Numbered from the stretch's first letter, positions 13,889 to 23,196 are shown. The stretch: 41,602 bases of DNA from CAYMTT01 sp964393465 (GCA_964393465.1 CAYMTT010000003.1:1-41602), one strand, 5' to 3'. The notes: generated from the sequence alone by a model not told the origin. A program made the numbers and translations.

Positions 13889-16800
13889 CTATTTTTCCAG
13901 AATTTCCTCTATGCTGTTGCAGATAAGTTTGGGCACTCCGTCTTTGTTGTCCACCTTTCCGATGACAAATACGATCTTGTTTTCCTGGAAAAGAGTCGGG
14001 TATTCTTCGATGATAGAGGGGAAGACCACCATTTCTATTTTTGCGGTTTCGTCTTCCAGCTTCACAAAAAGCATGGGTTTTCCTTTTTTGGTGATTATCT
14101 TTTTTATCCCGGAAATGATCCCTCCGACCATGATGTTTTTTCCTATCATGTCCGGCGCAATTTCCGATATGGGGAGAGCTTTCTTTTCCAGGATTTTGGC
14201 GTATTTTTTCAAAGGATGTCCGGAAACGTAAAGCCCCAGCAGGTCTTTTTCCCATTTGAGCTTTTCTTTTTCCGAAGCGGGCTCCGCTTTTTCTAGCACC
14301 ATATTGCCCCCTGCTATTTTCATTCCGTCGAAAAGCCCTTTTTGGCCGTTGCTTTTGTTTTTCTGGCTCTCCCGGGCGTGGCTAAGCAGCTTTTCAAGGC
14401 TGGAAAGAAGCTGGTTTCTTTCTCCCAGTTTGTCGAAAACCCCGGCTTTTATCATGCTTTCCAGGGATTTTTTATTGAGGTTTTTGGAGTCTATGCGGGA
14501 AACGAAATCATCGACAGAGGCGTAGTTTCCGTTTTCTTTTCTTTCTTTAAGGATGGATTCTGCCACGTTGAATCCCACGTTTTTTATGGCCAGAAGCCCG
14601 AACCTTATCTTGTCCTGCTCTGGCACTACGCTGAAGTTTAAAAAACTTTCATTGATGTCGGGGGGCAAAACGTCGATTCCCATTTTGCCGCATTCTTCTA
14701 TCAAGAGGGCGATTCTGTCTGTATCGGATCTTTCGGAAGTCAGGACAGCCGACATGAATTCCACCGGGTATTTGGCTTTCAGATAGGCTGTCTGGTAGGC
14801 GATGGTGGCGTAGGATGCCGAATGGCTTCTGTTGAATCCGTAGTGCGCAAAGGGCAATATCCATTCCCAGAGTTGTTCTGCCACCTTCCTGTCGATTTTG
14901 TTCTTTACCATACCTTCTATGAGTTTTTCTTTCTGGGTCATTAACAGGGATTCTATCTTTTTGCCGACGGCTTTTCTCAGGACGTCGGCTTCTGCCAGAC
15001 TGAAGCCGGCCAGCTGCTGGGCTATTTGCATTAACTGCTCCTGGTAGATGCAGATTCCCTGGGTGTTTTCCAGGATGGGTTTCAGCCTCGGGTGCAGATA
15101 TTCTATTTTCTTTTTTCCGTGTTTTCTGGCGATATACTCGGGGATAAGCTGCATGGGGCCGGGCCGGTAGAGGGCCACCATGGCGATGATATCCTCGAAT
15201 TCGGTGGGTTTCAACTGTTTCAAATATCTTCTCATTCCGTCAGATTCCAGCTGAAAAACCCCGATTGTGTTTCCCCGCTGCAATAACTTGTAAACCGCTT
15301 TTTCGTCCTGGGGAATTTCTTCTATGTTTATCGATTGCCCTCTGACTTTGTATATCCTGGCCAGGGTATCTTCGATGATAGTGAGATTTTTTAATCCCAG
15401 AAAATCCATTTTTAACAGGCCCAAGTCTTCTATGGAATGCATTTCGTACTGGGTGACGATGGTTTCTTCATTCTGGGTAGGATGCTGCAAGGGAACTATG
15501 TTTTCCAGAGGGTCTTTGGAAATTACCACTCCGCAGGCGTGGGTGGAGGCATGGCGGGCGACCCCTTCCAGCTTTTTGGCCAGGTCGATAAGTTTTCTTG
15601 CCTGGTCGTTCTGCTCGTACAATTCCCGGAACTCTTTTATCTTTTTCAGGGTTTCTTCAAGAGTGAAAGAAAATGGTATCATCTTGGCCACCTGGTCGCA
15701 GTAGGTGTAAGTGTATCTCAGGGCTCTTCCCACGTCTCTGACTACGGCTCGGGCGGCCATTGTCCCGAAAGTTATAATCTGGGCCACCTTGTCCCTGCCG
15801 TATTTTTGGGCCACGTATTCTATTACTTCGTCTCTTCTTCTGTCTGCAAAATCCAGATCGATGTCCGGCATGGCTATTCTTTCCGGGTTCAGGAATCTTT
15901 CGAACAGCAGTTTGTATTTTATGGGATCGACGTTGGTGATTCTCAAAACGTAGGAAACCAGAGAGCTGGCAGCCGACCCTCTTCCGGGGCCGACGACTAT
16001 TCTGTTTTCTTTTGCCCAGTTGACAAAATCCTGGACTATTAAAAGATAGGAGGCAAATCCCGTCTTTCTGATGATAGACAGCTCCCATTCCAGCCGGTCG
16101 GTTATTTCCTTTGTGGGCTTGGGGAATCTTTTTTCCAGCTTTTCGTAGCAGAGTTCTTTCAGGTAATCTCCGGAATCTTTGCCGCTCGGGACTTCAAAAT
16201 GGGGAAGTTTGGTTTTTCCCAGCTCGAATTCGAACTGGCACGACTCCACTATCTTTTGGGTGTTTTCTATGGCTTGGGGCGTTTCTTTGAAATCCTTTAT
16301 CATCTGCTCGGGAGACTTCAGAGAAAAGTCGTCCTGCTTCATGGTGACTCTTTCGGGGTCGTTGGGGTCGGCCCCCGTGTTTATAAGCATCAAGACATCC
16401 TGGGCTTCCGCATCTTCTTTTTTCAGATAATGGGAGTCGTTGGTGGCAACCAGGGGTATTTTCAGCTTTTCTGACATTTCAATCAGGGCTTTGTTCACTT
16501 TTTCCTGTTCTTTGATGTGAGGATGGCGCTGCAATTCCAGATAGAAATTGTCCTTTCCGAAAATTCCTTGGTATCTTTCTGCCAGGTCTTCTGCCTCTTT
16601 GAGTTTTTTTGAAAGTATCAGCTGGGGGATTTTGCCCTGCAGGCAGGCGGTGGAAGCTATTAGGCCTTCGCTGTGCTGCTCGAGCAGCTTTTCGTCTATT
16701 CTGGGCCTGTAATAGAATCCTTCCAGGTGGGCCCGGGTTATGAGCCTTACCAGATTCTTGTATCCCTTTTCGTTTTTGGCCAGAAGCACCAAGTGATAGC

Positions 16801-17053
16801 GCTTATCGTCGATGTTCGGCCTTTTTTGATCCATTCCTTCGAAGGCCATGTAGATTTCAGATCCGATGACGGGCTTTATTCCCTTGCTTTTGGCTTTTTT
16901 GTAAAATTCCACCGCTCCGTAGAGCACTCCGTGGTCCGTCAGGGCTATGGAATCCATTCCCAGTTCCTTGGTATAATTTAAAAGCTCGTCGATCTTTGGG
17001 AGACCGTCGAGCAGAGAATAGTGGCTGTGTACGTGTAAATGGCTGAATTTCAT
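13889..17053 (-). CDS. dnaE: DNA polymerase III alpha subunit
   Basis: DnaE is the replicative polymerase catalytic subunit. The 1054-residue protein begins with a PHP domain (HLHVHSHYSLLDGLPKI at about 5-21; ALTDHGVLYGAVEFY). The C-family polymerase core includes GPGRGSAASSLVSYVL and the metal-binding PDIDLDFADRRRDEV. Later come ICIYQEQLMQIAQQLAGF and a helix-hairpin-helix/OB region near the C-terminus (IMVGGIISGIKKI). It lacks an internal proofreading exonuclease, so it is DnaE rather than PolC. The length is slightly below the usual 1160. Its start is 19 bases from the divergent rnhB start. Confidence 0.97.
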   Translation of the reverse strand: MKFSHLHVHSHYSLLDGLPKIDELLNYTKELGMDSIALTDHGVLYGAVEFYKKAKSKGIKPVIGSEIYMAFEGMDQKRPNIDDKRYHLVLLAKNEKGYKNLVRLITRAHLEGFYYRPRIDEKLLEQHSEGLIASTACLQGKIPQLILSKKLKEAEDLAERYQGIFGKDNFYLELQRHPHIKEQEKVNKALIEMSEKLKIPLVATNDSHYLKKEDAEAQDVLMLINTGADPNDPERVTMKQDDFSLKSPEQMIKDFKETPQAIENTQKIVESCQFEFELGKTKLPHFEVPSGKDSGDYLKELCYEKLEKRFPKPTKEITDRLEWELSIIRKTGFASYLLIVQDFVNWAKENRIVVGPGRGSAASSLVSYVLRITNVDPIKYKLLFERFLNPERIAMPDIDLDFADRRRDEVIEYVAQKYGRDKVAQIITFGTMAARAVVRDVGRALRYTYTYCDQVAKMIPFSFTLEETLKKIKEFRELYEQNDQARKLIDLAKKLEGVARHASTHACGVVISKDPLENIVPLQHPTQNEETIVTQYEMHSIEDLGLLKMDFLGLKNLTIIEDTLARIYKVRGQSINIEEIPQDEKAVYKLLQRGNTIGVFQLESDGMRRYLKQLKPTEFEDIIAMVALYRPGPMQLIPEYIARKHGKKKIEYLHPRLKPILENTQGICIYQEQLMQIAQQLAGFSLAEADVLRKAVGKKIESLLMTQKEKLIEGMVKNKIDRKVAEQLWEWILPFAHYGFNRSHSASYATIAYQTAYLKAKYPVEFMSAVLTSERSDTDRIALLIEECGKMGIDVLPPDINESFLNFSVVPEQDKIRFGLLAIKNVGFNVAESILKERKENGNYASVDDFVSRIDSKNLNKKSLESMIKAGVFDKLGERNQLLSSLEKLLSHARESQKNKSNGQKGLFDGMKIAGGNMVLEKAEPASEKEKLKWEKDLLGLYVSGHPLKKYAKILEKKALPISEIAPDMIGKNIMVGGIISGIKKIITKKGKPMLFVKLEDETAKIEMVVFPSIIEEYPTLFQENKIVFVIGKVDNKDGVPKLICNSIEEILEK

Positions 17054-17072
17054 AGTATTATGTTAGTATAGT
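17054..17072. promoter_or_regulatory. Overlapping divergent promoters of dnaE and rnhB
   Basis: Only 19 bases separate the two start codons. TATTAT at 17056-17061 can serve rnhB (11 bases to ATG 17073). On the other strand TATACT (plus 17065-17070) can serve dnaE (11 bases to its ATG). The two -10 elements overlap each other's start sites, so the promoters may compete. Confidence 0.5.
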
Positions 17073-17723
17073 ATGATGTCGCCGTCGTTTCAAGAGGAAA
17101 AAAATCTGAGAAAGAAAGGATACGAGATCGTTGTCGGCCTGGACGAAGCCGGCAGGGGGTGTTTGGCAGGCCCGGTGGTGGCAGCTGCCGTGTCGGTCAG
17201 GAAGCTGCCCTTAAAGCCCTCCATTTCGGGCCTGAGAGACTCCAAAAAGCTGACTCCCCAAAAAAGAGAGGAGATTTACGCGGCTATAATCTCCCATCCT
17301 CATATCGATTGGAAAGTGGCCAGGGTTTCTGAAGGAGTCATAGACAGGATGAACATATTCGAGGCCACCAAGCTGGCAATGAGGAGGCTGGCTTTGGGGT
17401 TTTCTGGCAGAAAGGATCCTTTTTTAATAGTTGACGGAAACTTCAGCATAAATTCGGGGTTTCCCGAAAAATCGCTTGTCAGAGGGGACGAAAAAGTTTT
17501 TTCCTGCGCGGCAGCTTCCGTTTTGGCCAAGGTCTACAGAGACAGGCAGATGCGCAATTACCACAAAAAATATCCCGGCTACGGTTTTTTTAACAATAAG
17601 GGCTACGGTACCAAAGCCCATTTCGCTTCCATAAAAAAAAGAGGGCCCTGCAAGCTCCACAGAATGTCTTTTTATCCTCTCAGAAAAGACCGATCAGGAG
17701 GGAAAGCAGGGAATCTTTGGTAA
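17073..17723 (+). CDS. rnhB: Ribonuclease HII
   Basis: RNase HII cuts the RNA strand of RNA-DNA hybrids and removes single ribonucleotides from DNA. The 216-residue protein has the signature VVGLDEAGRGCLAGPVVAAAV (catalytic Asp-Glu), SKKLTPQKREEIY, the third acidic site in LIVDGN, and ASVLAKVYRDRQM with the final catalytic Asp. Two ATG codons stand in tandem at the start (17073 and 17076). Its 3' end overlaps the convergent prepilin peptidase-like gene by 44 bases, so the two transcripts are antisense there. Confidence 0.95.
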   Translation: MMSPSFQEEKNLRKKGYEIVVGLDEAGRGCLAGPVVAAAVSVRKLPLKPSISGLRDSKKLTPQKREEIYAAIISHPHIDWKVARVSEGVIDRMNIFEATKLAMRRLALGFSGRKDPFLIVDGNFSINSGFPEKSLVRGDEKVFSCAAASVLAKVYRDRQMRNYHKKYPGYGFFNNKGYGTKAHFASIKKRGPCKLHRMSFYPLRKDRSGGKAGNLW

Positions 17724-18624
17724 TCAAGGTGGCGATAACCGAGGCCAGTAAAAAAGGCGAGAAGCTGAAAGTCTCTGTCTTTAATAAGAACTTTTCCCTG
17801 TTTTGAAAGTGCATGCTCATTAGTCTGGAAAAAAGCCCGATGGTCGCCATGTAAATCAAAGCCCTCTGGAAGATGTGTAAAAAGAGCTCTTTTTGGCCGG
17901 TTAAAACCAGAAAGAAAAGGTAGCCCCCGAATATTATGGCGGTTCCCGCCATAAGTTTTTTGTTTTTGATCAGATATTTGGAAAGGTATCTTCTGGCTGC
18001 AAACAAGGCCAGGAAAAAGAAAATATAGTTGGGGGAGCTTCTTTCGATTTTGAAAATCTGGTTGAAAAAGGCCATCGTTTTGCTCAGCAGGGTATAAAAA
18101 ATCAGGTAAGTGAAATATATCTTTGCAGAATCCAGAAGCCAGAATTTCAAGTTTTCCTTTTTCAGTTCAGGCTTTCTTCTTTTTTTTATCAGCTTTTTGG
18201 AATTTATCACCAAAGCTTCCAGGGCCAGGAAAGCCAGTATTAAAATAAAAGTGTTTATCAAAAGAACGAAGGCCGGAAAAACGTTCAAGTAATGGTTGGA
18301 ATAGAAGCTCAGGGGTATGAGCAGTGAAAAGACGAAAAATAGCTTGGCGTCGCCCGCCGCCCACAGTTTGAACTTCCACAGAAAATATCCTACCAAAAGA
18401 GAGACGGCTCCGTTGGATATCATCTGCAGGAGGTATTGTTCGTTTTCCTGCTTTCTCAGATAGAAAAAGTTGTACAAAAAAAGGCCAAAGTACAAAAATA
18501 CCGCCCAGAGCAGGCCGATTTTAATCCATTTGTTTTTTATCTTTCCCTCTTTGAGATCGGTACAAACGCATACGGCTCCCAGCAGAAAAAGGGGTATTAA
18601 AAAGAAAAAGTCGGTTTGCGGCAT
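17680..18624 (-). CDS. A24-family prepilin peptidase-like membrane protein
   Basis: A24 aspartyl proteases cleave the leader of type IV prepilins at the inner membrane. Both catalytic aspartates are in recognisable settings: Asp23 in TDLKEGKIKNKW after the first transmembrane helix and Asp92 in AAGDAKLF, matching the D...GxGD pattern. The 314-residue protein is very hydrophobic with about eight membrane segments and lacks the N-terminal zinc/methylase domain of PilD, so it resembles the short A24 type with extra helices. A prepilin with a clear cleavage motif is encoded at 38739, a plausible substrate. The tail overlaps rnhB. Confidence 0.8.
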   Translation of the reverse strand: MPQTDFFFLIPLFLLGAVCVCTDLKEGKIKNKWIKIGLLWAVFLYFGLFLYNFFYLRKQENEQYLLQMISNGAVSLLVGYFLWKFKLWAAGDAKLFFVFSLLIPLSFYSNHYLNVFPAFVLLINTFILILAFLALEALVINSKKLIKKRRKPELKKENLKFWLLDSAKIYFTYLIFYTLLSKTMAFFNQIFKIERSSPNYIFFFLALFAARRYLSKYLIKNKKLMAGTAIIFGGYLFFLVLTGQKELFLHIFQRALIYMATIGLFSRLMSMHFQNREKFLLKTETFSFSPFLLASVIATLITKDSLLSLLIGLF

Positions 18625-18660
18625 TATTAAATGATACCCGGTTTTCCAAAACCTTTCAAA

Positions 18661-18671
18661 TATGATATATT
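18661..18671 (+). promoter_or_regulatory. -10 region for the UPF0182 gene
   Basis: TATATT (18666-18671) ends seven bases before the ATG at 18679; an overlapping TATGAT is at 18661. There is no Shine-Dalgarno. Confidence 0.45.
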
Positions 18672-18678
18672 AAATTAT

Positions 18679-21333
18679 ATGAAAAAGAGACAAATTATCA
18701 TTTTAGCCGCTTTTTTAATATTGGTATTCGTGCCCCGTCTGGCTTCTTTTTTTGCAGACTGGATTTGGTTCAGGCAGGTGGGATTTGAGAATATATTTAC
18801 CACTATGCTGGGCACAAAGATAACCTTGGGGCTTTTGGCCGGGCTTTTCACCTTCGGGTTTATTTATTTGAACCTGAAGCTGGCCTGCCGCTTGACCAGG
18901 GGATTGCCCGTAGCCGTGGAGCTGGAAGAAAAGAATATCGAAAGATTCTCTTTGTTTTTCTCTTTGGTCATCGGATTTTTCGCCGGGCTGGGAGAGTCTT
19001 CCCAATGGGGAGTTATCCTGCGGTTTTTAAACCCCACTTCTTTTGGCGTTCAGGATCCGATTTTCGGCAGGGATCTGGCTTTTTATTTTTTCACTTTGCC
19101 TTTCTGGGAAATGCTTTCCAGGATAGTGCTGCTGGTCACTTTCATTTCTTTGATGGGAGCCACCTTGATATATTTTGTCCGGGGAGCGGTTTTCTCTTTT
19201 TTCCAGAAGCAGAGGTTCGATTCCCAGGGAAGAAAGGATTTGAGGCCTAAAAACCATCTTTTCGGTCTTTTGGCTTTTCTCTTCTCTGTCTTGGCCCTGC
19301 AGACCTATTTTATCAAAATACCCAACCTCCTTTATTCCGACAGGGGGCCTTTTACCGGGGCCAATTATACGGACGTTAATGTCGTCCTGCCGGTTTTGAA
19401 AATCACTTCTTTTGTTTTGGCTTTCGCGGCTCTGGCTTCGGTTTTCTGCATATTCAGGAGAAAATACCGCTTTTTGTTCTTCGCTTTTGCGGCCTATCTG
19501 GTTGTTGCCGTTTTGGGAGGCGGGCTTTTGCCCTTATTGCTGCAAAAGTTCATAGTCGAGCCCAACGAGCTGGTAAAAGAGACCCCCTACATCACCCATA
19601 ACATTTCGGGAACCCAGCAAGCTTACGGCTTGGACAAAGTTGAAGAGCGCAATCTGGAGGGGGAAGCTTCCTTGACCATGGAAGATATAAAAGAGAACGA
19701 GGTCACGATAAAGAACATCAGATTGTGGGACAGGAAGCCTTTACTGGACACTTTCGGTCAAATTCAGGAGATAAGGACTTATTATGATTTCGTTTCCATA
19801 GACAATGACAGGTACGTAATCGACGGTGAATACCGCCAGGTTCTGCTTTCTCCCAGAGAATTGAATTCTTCCAATCTGCCAAACCCCAATTTCATAAACA
19901 AGCATTTGACCTTTACCCACGGGTTCGGATTGACTCTGGGGCCGGTAAACGAGGTGACAGAGGAAGGCCTGCCCGTGCTGTTTATAAAAGACCTGCCTCC
20001 CGTTTCCGAAAAAGAATCCTTGCAGGTGGAAAGGCCCGAAATCTACTATGGGGAAATACCCGACCAGTATGTGGTGGCCAACACGGAAAGCCAAGAATTC
20101 GATTATCCCGCCGGGGAGGAAAACGTCTATTCAGACTACCAAGGCAGCGGGGGAGTGCCGGTTGATTCTTTCTGGAAAAAAATTGTTTTTGCCTTGAAGT
20201 TCGGGGAACCAAAACTCTTGCTGTCCCAGGACATCGAAAAAGACAGCAGAATTATGTACCACAGGGACATTCAGGAAAGAGCCAGAAAAGTTCTGCCTTT
20301 CCTGGAAATGGACAAAGACCCGTATCTGGTTTTGGATTCTTCCGGAAGCCTTAAGTGGATTTACGACGCTTATACCACCGGCAACCACTATCCTTATTCC
20401 CAGAAGATAAACAGGGGACTGGGAAATTCCATTAACTATATAAGGAATTCGGTAAAGGTTGTTATTAATGCTTACGACGGCAGCATGCAGTTTTACATCG
20501 CAGATCCAAAAGATCCCTTGATTCAGACCTACGCCAAAATATTCAAAGGGTCTTTTTTGCCGCTCGAGCAGATGCCCCAGGACCTGAAAGCCCATTTGCG
20601 CTACCCCGAAGACATTTTCAAAATACAGACCGCCCTTTACACCGTTTACCACATGGAAAGACCGCAGATTTTCTACAACAAGGAGGATCAGTGGCAGATC
20701 CCTCGTGTGTCGGAAAGCAAGGGAGATCCCATGGTGCGCCATATCATAATGAAGCTGCCCGGCGAAGAGCAGGAAGAATTCATTTTGATGATTCCCTTTA
20801 CTCCGAAGAACAAGGATAACCTTTCTGCTTGGATGGTGGCAAGGTCTGACGGGGAAAACTACGGGGAACTGATGGTCTACCGATTTCCCAAACAGCGACT
20901 GGTGTTCGGTCCCCGCCAGATCATCAACAGGATAAACCAGAATCCGGAAATCTCCCGACAGATTTCCCTTTGGGACCAGAGAGGCTCCCAGGTTAATCTG
21001 GGCTCTCTGCTGGTAATTCCCATAGAAGAGTCCTTATTGTACGTCAGGCCTCTTTATTTGAGAGCGCAGGGGAGCAAAATCCCAGAGCTCAAAAGAGTAA
21101 TAGTGGCCTATGAAAAACGCATTTCCATGGAAGAAACCCTGGATCGGGCATTAGAGATGGTTTTCAGTGATTCTCCTCCTCAGCAGGGAGAGCAAGAGCC
21201 CGTCCAGAAGGATTTGATATCCCAGGCCAAAACCCATCTGCAAAACGCCCTGGAAGCTCAAAGGCAGGGCAACTGGACTCTTTACGGGCAGGAAATTGAA
21301 AAGCTGGAGGAGATTTTGCAACAGATAGAGTGA
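18679..21333 (+). CDS. UPF0182 family large membrane protein
   Basis: This 885-residue protein matches the UPF0182 (COG1615) family, whose function is not established. It has about seven transmembrane segments in the first 300 residues and then a large, probably extracytoplasmic part. Family-typical stretches include FFADWIWFRQVGF near the N-terminus, RDLAFYFFTLPFW, YGLDKVEERNLEGE, WIYDAYTTGNHYPYSQ and LRYPEDIFKIQTALYTVYHM. ATG 18679 is chosen over an in-frame ATG at 18631 because the shorter form starts with the basic n-region before the first helix and follows a -10 element. Its last codons are duplicated as a decayed fragment at 33793, and lipoprotein cassettes follow it. Confidence 0.9.
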   Translation: MKKRQIIILAAFLILVFVPRLASFFADWIWFRQVGFENIFTTMLGTKITLGLLAGLFTFGFIYLNLKLACRLTRGLPVAVELEEKNIERFSLFFSLVIGFFAGLGESSQWGVILRFLNPTSFGVQDPIFGRDLAFYFFTLPFWEMLSRIVLLVTFISLMGATLIYFVRGAVFSFFQKQRFDSQGRKDLRPKNHLFGLLAFLFSVLALQTYFIKIPNLLYSDRGPFTGANYTDVNVVLPVLKITSFVLAFAALASVFCIFRRKYRFLFFAFAAYLVVAVLGGGLLPLLLQKFIVEPNELVKETPYITHNISGTQQAYGLDKVEERNLEGEASLTMEDIKENEVTIKNIRLWDRKPLLDTFGQIQEIRTYYDFVSIDNDRYVIDGEYRQVLLSPRELNSSNLPNPNFINKHLTFTHGFGLTLGPVNEVTEEGLPVLFIKDLPPVSEKESLQVERPEIYYGEIPDQYVVANTESQEFDYPAGEENVYSDYQGSGGVPVDSFWKKIVFALKFGEPKLLLSQDIEKDSRIMYHRDIQERARKVLPFLEMDKDPYLVLDSSGSLKWIYDAYTTGNHYPYSQKINRGLGNSINYIRNSVKVVINAYDGSMQFYIADPKDPLIQTYAKIFKGSFLPLEQMPQDLKAHLRYPEDIFKIQTALYTVYHMERPQIFYNKEDQWQIPRVSESKGDPMVRHIIMKLPGEEQEEFILMIPFTPKNKDNLSAWMVARSDGENYGELMVYRFPKQRLVFGPRQIINRINQNPEISRQISLWDQRGSQVNLGSLLVIPIEESLLYVRPLYLRAQGSKIPELKRVIVAYEKRISMEETLDRALEMVFSDSPPQQGEQEPVQKDLISQAKTHLQNALEAQRQGNWTLYGQEIEKLEEILQQIE

Positions 21334-21335
21334 TC

Positions 21336-21364
21336 TTGACATTTCAATATTTTTGTGATAGAGT
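21336..21364 (+). promoter_or_regulatory. Promoter of lipoprotein cassette 1
   Basis: TTGACA (21336-21341), a 17-base spacer and TAGAGT (21359-21364) start two bases after the UPF0182 stop. The leader is about 30 nt and ends with AAAGGAGGTG, a very strong Shine-Dalgarno. The same promoter recurs 703 bases downstream. Confidence 0.85.
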
Positions 21365-21402
21365 GCGTACAGCACCTGAAATAAAGAAAGGAGGTGGGAA
21401 TA

Positions 21403-21984
21403 GTGAAAAAGCTCGTTCTCATCACTCTAATTCTCGCTTTGGTTTCTTCCACGGGATGCGCCTCTTTGGAGAGCGCCGGCAAAGTTGACGAGCTGGTTGG
21501 CCAACTTGAGGATCAGATAGACGAATTGGAAGTTCAGATCGACGAGCTCGAAAAGCAAATAGAAGAGCTCGAAAGTTCTCAAGAAGAGCCGGCACAATCC
21601 GAAGATCCGCAAGAGGAAATTCTGGGCCTTTCAGTAGAGGTCGAGCCCGACCTCCTTATCGCCGAGCCAGATAGCGAACTTCATTGGAAAATCACGATTA
21701 TAAACACCGGCAACGTCGGCGTTTATATCGAGAAGACTTACATTCGCTATTACGCCGACGGAAAGGTGGTTAACAGCAGTTCTTACGATCCCGAACCTCT
21801 GGGATTGAAAGACAACTACCTTGAAGCTGGCGCTCAGGTTCAAAGTAACGCTGGGACGGGCAGCACCGGCAGACCCGGAAGCCATGAGGAATTCCACGTT
21901 CAATACGAAGTCATAGGAAAGACCGCCGACGGTAGATCCGTCAACGGCTTTTCCGACGAAGTAGAGTGGATTTTCAGAAGCTGA
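21403..21984 (+). CDS. Coiled-coil lipoprotein, cassette copy 1
   Basis: This is a predicted lipoprotein of 193 residues. It starts with GTG at 21403; the earlier in-frame GTG at 21394 is part of the Shine-Dalgarno itself and is rejected. Residues 1-18 are a lipoprotein signal (MKKLVLITLILALVSSTGC) with the lipid-modified Cys at the end of the lipobox. A heptad-like coiled coil follows (QLEDQIDELEVQIDELEKQ, about 30-60), then an acidic linker and an Ig-like beta domain (about 75-190; WKITIINTGNVGVYIEK). Paralog of the next gene. Function unknown. Confidence 0.75.
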   Translation: MKKLVLITLILALVSSTGCASLESAGKVDELVGQLEDQIDELEVQIDELEKQIEELESSQEEPAQSEDPQEEILGLSVEVEPDLLIAEPDSELHWKITIINTGNVGVYIEKTYIRYYADGKVVNSSSYDPEPLGLKDNYLEAGAQVQSNAGTGSTGRPGSHEEFHVQYEVIGKTADGRSVNGFSDEVEWIFRS

Positions 21985-21986
21985 GT

Positions 21987-22026
21987 GAGAAAAAAACCGC
22001 CAAGGTTTGCACTTTGGCGGTTTTCT
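21987..22026 (+). terminator. Terminator of lipoprotein cassette 1
   Basis: The arms AACCGCCAA and TTGGCGGTT enclose a short loop, extended by GAGAAAA/TTTTCTC. A nearly identical copy ends cassette 2. Confidence 0.85.
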
Positions 22027-22038
22027 CTTTTCGATATC

Positions 22039-22067
22039 TTGACATTTCAATATTTTTGTGATAGAGT
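22039..22067 (+). promoter_or_regulatory. Promoter of lipoprotein cassette 2
   Basis: TTGACA (22039-22044), 17 bases and TAGAGT (22062-22067). It is identical to the cassette 1 promoter, and the following leader differs by a single base (C to T). Confidence 0.85.
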
Positions 22068-22105
22068 GCGTACAGTACCTGAAATAAAGAAAGGAGGTGG
22101 GAATA

Positions 22106-22675
22106 GTGAAAAAGCTCGTTCTCATCACTCTAATTCTCGCTTTGGTTTCTTTCACGGGATGCGTCTCTTCAGAGAGCGCCGGCAAACTCGAAGAACTGAC
22201 AGACAGGCTCGAGAACCAGATAGAAGAGATCGAGAGCCTCAAAAACAGGCTCGAAGACCTCGAAATTCAGCCCGACGTCGAAGATCCCGACCAAGAACCC
22301 CAAGAGATAATCGGGTTCGAAATTCAAGTGAGTCCCGACCCCATAGTAGGGGAGACATACTCGCATGTCACTTGGATGTTCACGATTATCAATACCACTG
22401 ATTACGACGTCTACCTCGAGGAGATTCTCCTTCAGTTCTATTGCGACGGCGACCTGAAAAAGACCACTCCCATCGATCCGATCATCCTGGATTTGCCGGA
22501 CAATTGCCTGGAAGCCGGAGACCGGATAGAAGTCGGCGCGGGCGGCAACAATCAAGACCAGACGCCTTACGATGAAAACCACATCATGTACGTGGTCAAC
22601 GGAAGAACCGCCGACGGAACCGTGGTTACCGGGAAATCCGAAATGATACCCTGGATCATTCTGGAAACCGAGTGA
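22106..22675 (+). CDS. Coiled-coil lipoprotein, cassette copy 2
   Basis: This is a paralog of the preceding gene (189 residues, GTG start at 22106 with AGGAGG upstream). The signal peptide is almost identical at DNA level (lipobox FTGC), the coiled coil is shorter (LENQIEEIESLKNRLEDLE), and the beta domain is diverged but collinear (WMFTIINTTDYDVYLEE against WKITIINTGNVGVYIEK in copy 1; both later have KTADG/RTADG). Regulatory parts and signal peptide are conserved while the exposed part has changed, the pattern expected if the surface domain is under diversifying selection. Function unknown. Confidence 0.75.
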   Translation: MKKLVLITLILALVSFTGCVSSESAGKLEELTDRLENQIEEIESLKNRLEDLEIQPDVEDPDQEPQEIIGFEIQVSPDPIVGETYSHVTWMFTIINTTDYDVYLEEILLQFYCDGDLKKTTPIDPIILDLPDNCLEAGDRIEVGAGGNNQDQTPYDENHIMYVVNGRTADGTVVTGKSEMIPWIILETE

Positions 22676-22713
22676 GAAAAAAACCGCCAAGGTTTGCACT
22701 TTGGCGGTTTTCT
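22674..22713. terminator. Bidirectional terminator between lipoprotein 2 and the minus-strand operon
   Basis: Same hairpin as at 21987. On the minus strand TTGGCGG is followed by seven T residues, so it can also end the eight-gene radical SAM operon whose last stop is at 22726. Confidence 0.8.
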
Positions 22714-22725
22714 CTTTGTTTATTC

Positions 22726-23196
22726 TTATTTCTTTTTTTTCTTTTGGAGATCTTGCAGGGATTTTAAATAATGGGCGCTCAATTCGAAAGCGGGAGGGGA
22801 AAACTTCTGGATTTTTTCCGCTCTTTCCATTAGGTTTTTCATGGCTTTAATCGTATCCATGACGGATAAATGATAGTCAATGAAATTTCTCAAGGCTTGT
22901 ATTTTTTCCCGCACTCCCAGCTCTTGTCTGACGTTTTCGTTCCAATGGGCGGCGGCCACTATGAATTCGTCGGCCAAATCCTTCAATATCGGGGTCACGG
23001 GTTTATTAAGTGCCGTTTCTAGAATCAGGTTTAGTGCTTTTTCGGTTTTTCCTCCGGTTTGTCTTTTTTTCATTTCAATGACGGCTTCTTTTAAAATCGA
23101 CAGGTCCCGCCCGTTGAACGCGGTATATATCTGGGGATGTCTTAAGATATCGGCTATTTTTTTGAAATTTGGCTTGTAAACTCTTTTATTTGGCAT
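22726..23196 (-). CDS. Small helical protein, last gene of the radical SAM operon
   Basis: This 156-residue protein is not recognised. It is predicted to be almost wholly alpha-helical, without signal peptide or membrane segment, and it ends in a lysine-rich tail. The start overlaps the stop of the upstream radical SAM gene by 11 bases, so it is translationally coupled and probably part of the peptide-modification system, perhaps as a binding or regulatory factor. No catalytic motif is visible. It may be a lineage-restricted gene. Confidence 0.65.
   Translation of the reverse strand: MPNKRVYKPNFKKIADILRHPQIYTAFNGRDLSILKEAVIEMKKRQTGGKTEKALNLILETALNKPVTPILKDLADEFIVAAAHWNENVRQELGVREKIQALRNFIDYHLSVMDTIKAMKNLMERAEKIQKFSPPAFELSAHYLKSLQDLQKKKKK

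Larger units (their letters stand above)
21334..22713 (+). repeat. Tandem duplication of a lipoprotein expression cassette
   Basis: Two units with promoter, leader, signal peptide and terminator nearly identical at DNA level. The starts are offset by exactly 703 bases (promoters at 21336 and 22039; GTG codons at 21403 and 22106). The terminators are offset by 687, so 16 bases of net length change lie within the coding part. About 130 bases from promoter to lipobox differ at only a few positions. Confidence 0.85.
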
